Assembly (NCBI RefSeq): GCF_030936135.1
Contig: NC_082618.1
Coordinates: 8,839,034-8,903,033, forward strand
Direction: 5' to 3'
From: Gavia stellata
Lineage: Eukaryota; Chordata; Aves; Gaviiformes; Gaviidae
DNA: 64,000 nt
Notes under the pieces: model-generated
What the model saw: the letters and a program-made list of their open reading frames with translations, nothing else
The model's database searches: none
What the model was told of the DNA's origin: nothing
In this document: in pieces, positions 1 to 11,299 of the stretch
Position numbering within the stretch: position 1 is the first letter of the stretch
How the letters are laid out: each line of letters starts with the position of its first letter
Position numbers and translations under genes: made by a program

Positions 1-3000
1 AGAGCGCCCGCCCCTGCAAGCCTGGCAATTAGAAGGTATTTTGCCAACGATGCTCCGTGTCAGGGAACCGGCTCCTGCAAAGGTTTCGTTGCAGCCAGCC
101 TCCGCCGCCACGGCAGGCTGCTCCCACCCCTTAGCCCAGCTCACCTCCGGCAGCCCCACCAGCCTTTCCCTGCAGCAGCCACCTCTTTGACATAGCCTCT
201 TTTGCAACAAAACTGGGTTGTTTGGGGCTGGTACTCAATCCCAGCTCACACTGTGGGATGATGCTTTGGGGTGCCAGAAGCTACAGGAGTGCCCGGTGGG
301 CAGCGTTTTCCCCGGGGGCTGGCACAGTGCGGAGGGGCAGTGAAAGGGGAGGCCAGCACGGCAGCCTGTCCCCCTGTCATCACCTGGCTGGGGTGGAAGC
401 GGTTTTGCTATTTAATATTCTGGCAGTATGAGGCAAACTGCATCAGCATCTAGAACTGGGAAAAGCACTAATTTATGGCAAAAATAGCTCGCCCTTGGGT
501 ATGGGCACCCAATTACTCCACTGTTGTTGTTTCTGTCCCCATTGCAGGTGACATTTCCACCTCTGCCGACGGGATGGCATTGGCAGAGAGGTGGTCCCCG
601 TAGTGGCAGGGACACGTGCCAGCCCAGCCAGGGGCACAGCGTGACCACGGGCAGCGAGGGGACCCGTGCCTCCAGCACCCAGCTCATGGCAGCCTTCAAA
701 CAGCGCGAGGGCACCTCGGTCCCGGCATTGCAGCAGCCACATCAAGTCCTGTCATTTCACAGCATTTCACGGCAAATTCCACGGAACGCTCCTGCCTTTG
801 GTGAGTCACCCTGCAGTTACGTCAGCGTCTTGGCTCCCTAAAGCAGTACAGCTGTAAGACACGTCTCAGCCCCATTTTCCTAATAACCTATGCGGGAGCT
901 GCCCTGAGGAGCTCAGGTCCCACCTCCACCCGCCCTTGTCCAGCCCTCTCGCCCTGCTGAGACGTTCTGGTTAAAAATGCACAATTTTCCCCTTTTACTT
1001 TGCCCCCTATATTTCAGCTTTTGGGCAACTGTGGTTACGGTAGGAACAAACCCAATCCATGTTTCCATTTGGTCCCGCTCACCAAAGAGGTTACAAATCA
1101 GGAGTAAAAAATCTGCTAAATGTAAGTTATGCTGCAGGAACCACAGGCAGGCTGAGCGGGGGAAGAGGAATTGGGTTTACCCTGTGATGGTTACAGGGGG
1201 GGTCCAAACAGCTGAAAAAACCCTCCAGCACTAGCGGTGCTGCCCCACGGGTCTGGCACTGCCCTACATCTACCTGCGTTACTTCCTGCTGAGCTGTTTT
1301 TTAGCAGCAGGACTGGCGGGTGCTGTGATGGCAGAGCTGCTGCCTGCCGGGTCCTCCCAGGGAGCTGCCGCCACTCCGAAAAGGGACACGCTGGTGCTGG
1401 TGAGGGAAAGGCCAGGGGAGCACGAGCACTGTCCCAACACCCTGGTGCGTGCGCTTCCCCCGGTGCTGTGCAGTGATTAGAAATCAGCATCTTATTTATA
1501 GTCTATTTATAAACCACACAAGCAATGCAAACGCTGTCCCAGCAATAAATTAATTCCTGACATGCAATGTAAAAGGCACAGCAGTGCAAACAGCTACCAA
1601 GAGAAACAGAGAGGCTGTTTCGGCAGGGACTGTGGCAGCAGGGGTATCTGCTCCTCTCCAGTGCCTTCCAAGCCACTGAGACCCAAAGAGACAAGTGCTG
1701 CTTCAGGGCAAAAGAGACGAGGCTGGGACACCCCCAGCAGGGACCACCCCCTTATCCCTTCCATAGCCCAGGACGGATCCATGACATTTACGATGGGATG
1801 GGTGACCCCATCGCACAGGACCCACAGGAGCAGCAGCCGTGGCCCTTGCTCCCCACCGCTCCCAGGGCAGCAGGGCAGCGAGGAAATACAGACTCATAAA
1901 AAAAAGAGAGATTACTCTGCCTGGCGTCTGAGTTTCACCTTCCACCCAGCAACATGCAAACCATCCTCCTTCATGAGGACCATTAATTATTCAGAGCGAT
2001 GAATTTTTCAGCAGAAAGGGGTCTTGTGAAGCTGGCTTGCTCCTCTCTCATGTGAAGCATATTATTTTTAATGATCTAGGTTCATCTTAATTATGGTAGC
2101 GCAAATGCCCTAAAAACTCACAGCTCTTGCTGGAAACAACTGATGAGCCGCTCAGGTTGCTAATCCCCGCAGAAAGGTGCAAAGACGTTTTCAGGACATA
2201 GTGCCAAGAGGAAAGGCACAAACAGCATGGGTGCAGGTGAGCGTTACACTGAAAGATGAGCGGGTCTGCTTTGGGTCCTGCCGTCAGGGTTCATACAGGC
2301 GGCAGCAAGACCGTGGGGTCCCGGGGCCAGCAGCCCCCTGATGCGAGCAGTGGTGGCTAAGTATCGACCAAATCCAACCAGGCCTTGGCAAAGGGAACTA
2401 AGGTCTCATTTTGAATAAATGTGTTAAAATTCATGCGGGTGAGAGGCTTAGGTAAATGGTGAGGCTTGTTTTTCACCACCTGGGTGAGGGATGCTTAAGC
2501 CACCGAAGAGCCGCGGGGCAGCTCTGGGGGCAGAAAGGGTAATGCAACTGAGCGGTTTTGCCGTGGGGCATAAGGGATGGCAGCAGCACAGCTGCCCCAA
2601 AATAGGTGGCACGGGCCATTTCAGGGCAGATTGCAAGAGACCCTGCTGCAAGCCGGCGGTCTTAGCCTGGCTCCTACATTATGCTGGTACACAATGGCCA
2701 GAGTTGCTTGAACACAAGGCGTGATCTTCTTTCCCTAACGTGTTGGCATTACCTGCCAAAACGCTGGATAAGCTCTTGTAAAACAGAAATTTTGCTTTTG
2801 TTGTAACCTTTCCAGGGTCTTGGCTGGGAACTATCCCAAGTGCTCCTGCCCTGTACTGGAATTGCACCTGCAGATCAAACAGCTGCTTTCAAAGAAGAAT
2901 AATGAGCCTTAAGTTTGAAGAAGTCCATGGAGCAAAGGTACCAAACAGTAGCAGCTAAAAAACATCTCCTTCCAACTGCACAGCACCTCCCTCTCTCCTC

Positions 3001-6000
3001 CCTGTTTGTGCCTGTTGCATCTTGAGCGGAAAGGAGAGGATGCAGGAAACAGGATGCAAAAGCTGAAACCCAAAAATAGACAGGGGGAAAACAAACGGGA
3101 TGCATCGAGGCCGTCCATGAGAGCCCAGCTCAGGCAGGGGCAGGAAAAAGCCCATTCATCACAGCAGAGAGCACAGCTCCCACTGCAAAACCACCCAGGG
3201 AGAAGCGGGACCTCGCTGCCTGGTGGGCTGCCTCTCCCCAGGCATCGCAGACCCGCATCCGTGCCAGGGGAGACCCCCGGGGAGGCCGGCAGCCTCGGGG
3301 CTGTGAGCTATCCTGCCTCCGCCGTGCTGGGAAAAGACATAAAACCGTGTCAGATTTTCTGCTCCCACTCCCAGGGAGATTAATTGTTTATCCCCAAACA
3401 AATTAATAGTCCCCTGGTGGGACTGTAAATATGCCTTTATGTAGCGTAATAAATTCCAATTAACAACAATCCGCTACCCATTATTTTAATATTTTACAGG
3501 TCTGACACGCGCCATGGCTATGCCATTCACTAAGCAATAAATCTGCTGAAGATGCTGTTTCATTCACCAAAAAAATCAAAATTAAAACATCAGATAATGA
3601 CCATCCTGGGAAGAATCACTTAATATCCCTAATGAAAATTTAAAAAAAACAGTTAACCCATCTTTAGAAACCAGCATCCATGATCTTTGCAGTTTAAAGT
3701 GAAAAAGGCAAAGGGAGAAAAAAGTGTCCAGGCCAATGAGTCAGTGCTGAGAAATGGTACCCAGCGTTTGGCTTGGCAGAGACAAACCAACTTGGCAAAG
3801 CTCTTGCCATCGCATCCTGTGCGCTGGGTCACACCGTGATGCACATTAGTTTATTAATGCAATTTATTAATTGGAATTTGACCACCCCCGAGAGCTGCCA
3901 TCCCGGATGGGCCCCGTGGTACCCGGAGCAGTAGGCTGAAGGCAAGGTTACAGACTGCTTGGGTATTTCAGCCCTGCTCAAATGCTTAAGCATCTTTGCA
4001 AATGGGGGCAGAAAATAAATACCCTAAATAATGAAGAAATAAAGCAATGGGCTAAATGAGAAAAAGAAAGAGTGAAAGTCAGAGCTTGTCTGGCTTTCTG
4101 GGGCTGTCTGTTGAGGCAGAAAAGGTTTGAGAATCCCTGAGCAAGCTGGGGAAAAACTGGCTGTAAAAGCAACTGTAAGAGAAAAGGGGGCAAAATTAAT
4201 CAAAGCATTTTCTTTTTTGATATGCGGTCCCTTCCCATCAGAGCTCTGTGTGATTAAATATTCATTCAGGGAAGATGTTTTGGGATTAAACTGAATAGTG
4301 CTGTACCTGGAGAGGCAGAAACCAAAAGGACACCAGGGTTTTTAACCTTGTTAAAAAAAAAAATCAGCGCTGGATGGAGGTGCTGAGTGGGGACCTGGGG
4401 TTTGGGATTTGCAGCAATGCTGGCAAGGACCTGGGAGGCCACACCAGGGGCTGATGCTGGGAAGCAGATGCAGATGTTGGCATCTGGGCCCAGCTCCACT
4501 GTGTGGCTTGAGATGGCCCTGGCTGGGCTCCTGGTAGAGGAGGAGTGGTTGGGCAAATAAAGAGACTGGAAAGGATCAGCGCAAATACTCAGACTGGTAT
4601 CTATCTGCAGGGCAGCAGCGGCACTGGAGCAGGAAAACTGCCTCCCCTCCACCCCAGCGCCTGTACTGCGCGAGTCGCTGCCACCGGCACCACGTGGCCA
4701 CCAGGTCCTTCGCGCCTCCCAAACCTTCCCGTGAGTTTTGCACTGGACCCCCTGCTTTCACCCACACCACGCTGGGCGAGACTGCCCTGCACCCAAAAGA
4801 GCAGTGCCTTCTCCTTGGGCAAAGGCGCAAGAGAAGATCTTGGTACAAACCAGGAATATCACCTGAGCACAACAGAGAGGCGCCTGCCTCTGCAGGAGAC
4901 GCTGCGTGCGCAGGGGTGGGTGGATCGAGCCTCGCAGCTTGTTCATATTTCCCCCACACAAGTCACAGAAACAAACATCCGCCATCTGGTCAGCATTAAA
5001 GCGACGGCCAGGAAGAGGATCCCACACATCCTCGTCTTCTCCTCCCCGGCAATTACCTTCCTTTCGGCGCCATCTGAGAGCTTTCTCCTTCCTATTTGAT
5101 CTTCCCTCTCCATCCTGCTCCCATGCAGATGCTATGCCCTGCCCAGCAGCACTGGCAAGCACTTGGTGTCATCCGATGGGAACGGTGGGAGCGGGTCCAA
5201 CCTCCCCAAACCAGCCCGGCAGTAACGCAGAGCCCCAGGCGTGATGCTGCCAGGGAGGTGGCTGATGTCTCCTGAGCCAGGGTGTTTTGCGCTGGGGCAC
5301 AGGGACACAAAGGAGGCAAGGAGGCTCCAGCCCTCATTTCTTACCCTTCAAATGAAGGATTTGGTTGATGGGGACCTGCCCGCGCCACAGCATGCACAGG
5401 GGGTACTTCTCCCCAGCCCAGATTTAGCTGCTCACACACAAAATTCAGCAAACACCCCCCCCCCAGATGCAGCTCATCCAGTCCTGGCCTTCCAGGTAAC
5501 TTTCCCACTTTCAAGCTAATCAGGGTATTCAACACAAACACCAGAGGGGTTAATGTCCAAACTGATTCAAGAAAAAAAAATGCATTTTTTTAATTAGGGA
5601 GAAAATAAGAGACAGATAGACAGCTGTAATTCATCAGACTTATTTTCTTCCAGTGCCATTCCATCTGGGGACACTGGAAAGCAGTTCCTAATGGCACTGC
5701 TTTATCTAAAAGGATGATGGATAGTGGTGAAAGAGAAAAAAAAGGGAAAAAGTAAGACATTAGCACATCAATGGTGTGCCTATGACCTCCATCAAGGGAT
5801 GCGAACCAACTTAATGAAATTTTAATTAGGCAGCAAGCAGTGTGCTGTTGCTGGGTACCAGATCAGACCTTCTTACCCGCACTCTGTTATTATCCTTCCT
5901 TGGGATAAGCCCTTTCCCGGCGCTGGCAGCAAAGCTGGACTCATCTTCCTGGGCCGAGGAACACCCGGCAGGTCACAAAGCTCTCCCATCTGGCTTTTCC

Positions 6001-8021
6001 TTACAAAGCCGGTGGAGAGGAGCCGGAAGGGAGTGGGGCTTGCAGCCTCAAGAGGATGGAGGGAATGTCCCACCATCAAAACCCCTGAGCCAGACTCTGT
6101 CCTGGGCCCTACAAGGAGGAAAGGCAACATTCAGCCCAAAATGTCTCTGATGGGCGCAGGCGATGCCCTTCCTAAGGTGCAGGGTTCAGGACTCCCTGTT
6201 TGGCCAGCAGGTTTATGGGCAGGCGACCCAGCGTGAACCAGTCATCACTGTCACGAGTGGCCACTTCTCAGCTAAGCCCCAGCTGCTGCCCAGCCCCTGG
6301 CCCTGCAGCCCAAGCAGCGATGCCGCAGCTAATACACCTCTCCATGCCTTTGTTTAAGCAAAGCAGCTTCCATCTCCCGTTGAGAGCGGAGTTGATGATA
6401 GAAATAATCCCGGAAGCAGCCTGGCTGTATTTTTCAATCACCTTGACCTTCCACGGCCCACCCATAAGCTGGTCCTGTCTCAGCACCCATTTCAGCCCAG
6501 CTTAGTGGTGAGCGATTCACTGGTCAGTGAATCCTGGTTATGGTTCGCTACTCGAGCATTGAAACACAGGGCCCGAGCCCAGGAATTACAGGTTTTCCCA
6601 ACACAGGGTATTTTCTGTTCTGTTAATGTAGGTCAAAAAACTCTGGGTGGCTAATGAAAGGAGATAAAGTCTATTGCAACGTAATATGCCTAAAGAGGAA
6701 GACAGTGATTTCAAGAATTGCTGAGCGCTTACACCTCTTGCCAAGGCTGTGTAAGTGCAATTAAAAATCAAACTGACGGGTAGACAGAGTAAGTCGGGAA
6801 GGATCTGCTCTCGTGGGAAGTTCTTAGGATGAGGAGATAGAAGTTGATTTCCTGATAAACCCAAATTAACACGCTGGCCTGATACACATTTCCCAGAGGT
6901 AGAGCAGGCTCTGCCCAAGCGCCAGTCTCGCACGTGGCTCCCTGCTTAGGTCGTGCCGCAAGCTGGGAGCTCCCAAAACGCTCAGCTCTCCCTTGTGCCA
7001 GAGCCTGTGCTAGAAGAGGAGCGACAGATTTCCCAGATAGCTTCCAATCTCCACAAGCACCCCACATGCTTTTTCACTGGGAACAGGGCTGCTCGTAGCT
7101 CCGCAAATCTGACCCCAACGGGCAAACTTCAGATTACATTGGGAACCCAGTGCTGAACTGACACGGTGAGAAAGCGGCAATGAAGGTTTATGAAACCGTA
7201 CAGCGTTTTCTAATAAAAGGGTAAGCAGGTTTACTGCGCATTTTCACTAAGGTTCACTGAATCTTTTCAAGTCCTGCTATGGGCAAAAACCCAGGAAAGA
7301 CCCACCCAGGGAACTCCTGGGGCCATGCAAAGCCTTCCCCCCTGTCCTGAGTGGGTTATTTTGTGCTCTGCTCCAGCAGTACATCACTGGCTTCATAGGC
7401 AAGTGGTCCATGTGGTTTTAACCTGAATACCATGGGCTGATCAGCTTCTTTGTTATTTTAGATTACATGCTTGGCAAAGCCTGAAAATAATTGGAGACTA
7501 TCTGGAAAAATAAAAATAGAAACTTGAAATGAAGCAGCACTAGCTTCCGAAGTGCAGCACTGAGACAGGAACCCATGAGCCAAATGCTCCCACTGAAAGA
7601 GAAAATAAATTAGCTCAGGATAAAGCACCATTTTGCACGCACACATATGCACACAGGGACCTGGCACCAAAAAGGCGAAAAATAGTGGATGCGATGAAGC
7701 AGCTCAGGGCTGAAACGCTCACCTGTTTTTCCCAGCTTTACCAGTCAGGCTCCCAAGAGCAATCCCCTCTCCCCACGGCACCTGCACCCCTCGGGATGCC
7801 CCTCTCCAGCCCTCACAGCTCCAGGTCCTCCCACAACGGATCCTCCTTTCCATTAATCTTCTGTGTACGGGCCCCGCTCATAAATTGGCTGTGGCCCCTG
7901 GGCAGTATCCCCATCACCATCCTCTCTCCTCACCTAGCTCCAGCCAGACCCTCTCCAGTTTCCAGCAGCTCCTGCAAGGTCTCAGCCTGCACCAGACGGC
8001 CTGGCCGCAACATCTCCAGGC
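1..8021. other. Gene-free stretch, probably intron or flank of the LHFPL-family gene
   Basis: I see no exon that I can support on either strand. Open frames here are short, lack domain signatures and are not bounded by convincing splice sites. The stretch alternates GC-moderate DNA with AT-rich patches, notably 3,360-3,660 and 5,560-5,640. It lies 3' of the minus-strand LHFPL-family first exon, so it is most simply part of that gene's first intron or its flank. I looked for the second LHFPL exon (the conserved tyrosine-proline-x-glycine-tryptophan region) on the minus strand and did not find it. Confidence 0.55.
3360..3660. promoter_or_regulatory. AT-rich segment dense in homeodomain-type motifs (possible enhancer)
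   Basis: The segment contains several TAAT/ATTA cores within about 250 bp (TAATTG, AATTAATA, CAATTAAC, CATTATTTTAAT) and a TTTATG caudal-like core, in otherwise GC-rich surroundings. Developmental conserved non-coding elements often look like this, but conservation cannot be seen from one sequence. Confidence 0.2.
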
Positions 8022-8064
8022 GTCAGGGATATTTTATTACATTCCACCCCATCAAATCACCATC
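8022..8064. repeat. 43-bp direct repeat, copy 1
   Basis: This 43-bp block recurs at 9,108-9,150 with 41 of 43 positions identical. The differences are C/T in the AT-rich part and C/A near the 3' end. The flanks of the two copies are unrelated. Origin unknown. Confidence 0.9.
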
Positions 8065-8508
8065 GTGATGCTGAGCACGGTGCAAAGCCCCAGCAGCCTG
8101 AGCACTGACAGGGTTAAATTAAAGGTACCCATGATATTAGAGAGCTGCAAAGTGATTATGAAAGGAAGCAGAAAAAAGCCAGCAACTCTAAGCAGACTTG
8201 AAGGCCCTCTTAAGAGAAGAAAGGCATGTTAATTAACCTCTAGACATGATTCAAAGCACCATTTGTAGCATGATTAACATAATCCCCCAAGTGCAAACAC
8301 ACAACTGGCATTAACGATCATTTGCAGGGCTGAACACTCCCCCACCCCTTCATCAAATCGGCGCATTTGAACAGGGAAACATTTGAAACGTGGTAACCCT
8401 GCACGTTTCAGGAAACAAAAAGAACAACGTTCCCGGGGATGGACATCCCGGCTGCGGGCTGCTCCCAGCCCCTGTGCGCCGTCGCTGGGTGTCCTCCCCA
8501 GGTGTGCC

Positions 8509-8699
8509 GTCAGCATCCTCCCCAGATGTGCTGTCAGCATCCTCCCCAGGTGCACCGTCAGCATCCTCCCCAGATGTGCCGTCAGCATCCTCCCCAGGTG
8601 TGCTCCCAGCATCCTCCCCAGATGTGCCATCAGCATCCTCCCCAGATGTGCTGTCAGCATCCTCCCCAGATGTGCCCTCCTCATCCCCCCAGATGTGCC
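8509..8699. repeat. 24-bp minisatellite, about 8 copies
   Basis: Seven consecutive 24-bp units start at 8509, 8533, 8557, 8581, 8605, 8629 and 8653, followed by a degenerate partial unit to about 8,699. A related partial unit precedes 8,509. The unit core is CAGCATCCTCCCCAGRTG. Because 24 is a multiple of three, several frames on both strands stay open and encode an 8-residue repeat. That explains the long repetitive ORFs here without a real gene. Confidence 0.93.
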
Positions 8700-9107
8700 A
8701 CCAGCCTCATGCTAGAAGAGCTCCTGACCCCCATGTTGGCTTTTCCTTCCTCTGCCCCCCGTAGCCACAGCTTCACACCCTTCTTGCCAACCTCCGCCGC
8801 TTCAGCAAAAAGCTGGTGGCTCTTTTCAAAAGCTCACAGATTCCCGTCCACGTTAGGCTCTTGGCTTTCATTGAAAGAAGGAGCTGCCCACAGGATTGCT
8901 TGAAAGATTGGAAATGAATGTCACAAGTTCTGAAAGCAAAGAAAAAAGCGTTGCCATTTCCCCATCTCTCCAAAAAGGAGAATGTCCTGCTTGAACTTGC
9001 GGACGGAGTCACGGCACTCAGCTCCCCCCGTCCTGAGCACTGAGGCGTGCGGGTTCGGAGGCTGCTCATGCACAAAAGCCAAAGCTGTTGCCTGCCTTAG
9101 CAAAGCT

Positions 9108-9150
9108 GTCAGGGATATTTTATTATATTCCACCCCATCAAATAACCATC
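9108..9150. repeat. 43-bp direct repeat, copy 2
   Basis: Second copy of the block at 8,022-8,064, in the same orientation, 1,086 bp downstream (start to start), with two mismatches. Confidence 0.9.
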
Positions 9151-10600
9151 ACAACAGGCATTCTCATCCTCACTGTGGCGGAAAGCTGGTAGGGGAGCAC
9201 TTTCCCCTGAAGGAGACTGCACTCTGTTGTTCATGAATTATTTGGGTGGCATTAATAAAGGTGACAAGGATGTGTCAACAAAATCCCCTGTAAACTCCAC
9301 TCGGTACTCTGATATTATTCATCCCTGCCACAGCCCAAGCTCAGGAGCTCAGAGGCTTTGCGTTATGTTATATTCCAGATCTAAAGTCTTTTCAGAGGCT
9401 ATTAGATGGCTGAGGCTGCGTGGAGCTGAAGCTTGTTCAAATGAGTCACTGCTGAGCTTCATTCTTATCTTTAAAGTTTGTTATTACTTGGAAGTGTTTA
9501 TCTGAATTACGTTTGCAAAAACATCGGAACAAAGGCCAACTTACGGAAACGACAGCATTTTTGCACGTTTTTGTATAAATAGGAAGGATTTTATGCAGCC
9601 AGTTCTTTTCTTTGCAACTCAGAATATTTGTTTTTAATGGCAATTTTAAGGACCATGACGGGATTTAAGCAATCGCACGCAGACCTGGCGTCCAGGGAGA
9701 GAGAACAGCGCAGCTTCACGGCAGCCTGAGAAATTCAAGTATTGACACCCACTGTGCCGGGCACAGCCACAACCTCTCAGGGATTTAGCCTTCGTACTGG
9801 GATTTCTGCAACGTAGCGACCCGGAGCAAGTCAAAGCTCATGTGTTTTGAGCAGCGATAGTGAAATTGCACTCACAACCTCAGGGTAAGAAGCTAAGAAT
9901 AAAAGGAAAGGAACCGAGAGGAGGAAGAAAGGGCAGGGGCAAGCGGGCGGTGGGATGCTGGTGCCAGGCTTTGTGATGTCCCCACGCACACCCAGCAGGG
10001 ACGGGCAGCTCTTTGTCACACCAGGACACCGCAGCAGCCCCAGGCCCCATGGGGCAAGCGAGGAGGCCTTGGCCTCTGTCCTCCCAAAACCTGGCAAGGG
10101 CATCACCCCGGGCTGGACAGGCAGGGGAACGGCCGCAGTCCACCACGTCCAGGCTGGATTTCAGGATCCTCGTGTCCCAGGGGCAGCAGTTTCAGCCACC
10201 CCTCTGCTCCTCTCCTGGTCAGCAAACTCAGCCGGCAAGCGATGCTCAACACCCCACCGGGGAGCACCGAACCTTTCCCGTTTCGCCCCCGACTCCCTCC
10301 CGCATGCCCACGCAGCAGCTCGCCCAGGCAGGCCAGAGGGATTTGAGGCCCCGGCAGCGAGGCACGGCCGGGAGCCCCGGCGGGGCAGGGTGGCCGGGTC
10401 AGACCCGCGGCACTGCCGGGGCCATGGGTGGGACGTGCACCACGGCCACGCTCAGGCTGCACTGACCGCCACACGGGCAGGAAGGCACCCCAAGCAGCAT
10501 CCCAAGCGCAGCCGAACATCCCAAAAAGGGATGAGGCCCCACGAGGACCACGGTACACCCAGGGGGTGCTGAGGGACAGGAGAGCGGGGATGCAGGGGAT
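9151..10600. other. Gene-free stretch
   Basis: No supported exon or RNA gene. GC content rises toward the CpG island that begins near 10.8 kb. Confidence 0.5.
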
Positions 10601-10720
10601 GAAAGGGATGCTTGAGAGCAGCATGGGGGGATGCAGGGGATGCTCGGGGGCTACATGGGGAGATGCAGGGGATGCTCGGGGGCTACATGGGGGGATGCAG
10701 GGGATGCCCGGGATGCTCCG
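10600..10720. repeat. 32-bp G-rich tandem repeat, about 3 copies
   Basis: The core ATGCAGGGGATGC recurs at 10,631, 10,663 and 10,695, an exact 32-bp period. Shorter degenerate copies of GGATGCAGGGGATG lie upstream to about 10,590. The unit has runs of four to six G. Confidence 0.88.
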
Positions 10721-10919
10721 GGCGGGACAGGGATGCTGGGGCAGGTCTGGGGGACAGGATGAGGGGATGATGGGGAACCTGGGTCAGAACGGGGGATGCT
10801 AGGGTGATGACAGGGGGACCTCAGGGAGGCGAGGAGGACAGAGAGATACCGGAGAGCCTGGGGCAGGACTAGGGGGGGGGTGGGAGGGATGATGGGGGGG
10901 GTGCCGGAGAGCCCGGGGC

Positions 10920-10985
10920 ACGTCGGGGGGATGCCGGCAGGTGATGGGGGGATGCCGGCAGGTGATGGGGGGACGCCGGGGAGCC
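10920..10985. repeat. 21-bp G-rich tandem repeat
   Basis: The core ATGCCGGCAGGTGATGGGGG starts at 10,931 and 10,952, and a degenerate third copy starts at 10,973, giving a 21-bp period. It sits just inside the intron side of the LHFPL-family exon, and runs of eight or more G lie nearby (10,870-10,905). Confidence 0.88.
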
Positions 10986-11086
10986 CCGGGAAGGGCAGGG
11001 AGGATGCCGGGGCGGTGACAGGGCACGCCGGGGAGCCCGGGGTAGGCGAGGGGCGGGAGGGGGGGCCGCGGGGCGGAGGCGCTCAC

Positions 11087-11299
11087 CTGCCAGGAGCCGG
11101 AGGGGATGTCTCCGAAGCCGCCGGGGCCGGCGGAGCCGTGGCAGCCGCGGGGCGGCCCGGCGCAGCGCCAGAGCAAGCCGAAGCCGGCGGCGGCGCGGCC
11201 GGGCGGCAGGAGCCAGGCCGGGGAGAGGAAGGCGGCGGCGCAGGCGGCCAGGAGGCCGGCGGAGAGCAGCGCCCAGAAGCAGCCGACGCCGCTGCACAT
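11087..11299 (-). CDS. LHFPL-family tetraspan membrane protein, first coding exon (partial gene)
   Basis: On the minus strand, ATG at 11,299-11,297 (context CGCACCATGTGC) opens 71 codons that end in SGSWQ immediately before a GTGAGC donor, so the intron is phase 0. Residues 5-30 form a hydrophobic first transmembrane segment (FWALLSAGLLAACAAAFLSPAWL). They are followed by a short extracellular stretch with FGLLWRC and then FGDIPSGSWQ. LHFPL proteins share this order: FWxLLS helix, PxWL, FGLxxxC, and FxxIPSGxWQ, where LHFPL2 has a very similar FGEIASGFWQ. An in-frame ATG 23 codons upstream (11,368) is possible but lacks family support. Later exons are not in the window, so the paralogue is not assigned; LHFPL2-like or LHFPL7/TMEM211-like are the main options. 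Confidence 0.68.

Noticed and set aside
4545-5162. Overlapping frames of 127-184 codons on both strands near 4.5-5.2 kb
   Set aside because: Overlapping open frames on opposite strands in GC-rich DNA are expected by chance. No recognisable protein.
8274-8903. Repeat proteins of 110-154 codons in several frames
   Set aside because: They are products of the 24-bp minisatellite, whose period is a multiple of three. There are no splice sites, domain or flanking coding sequence.
1-11086. Second and third exons of the LHFPL-family gene
   Set aside because: No minus-strand segment showed the family's second to fourth transmembrane segments or conserved motifs, so they are presumed to lie outside the window.
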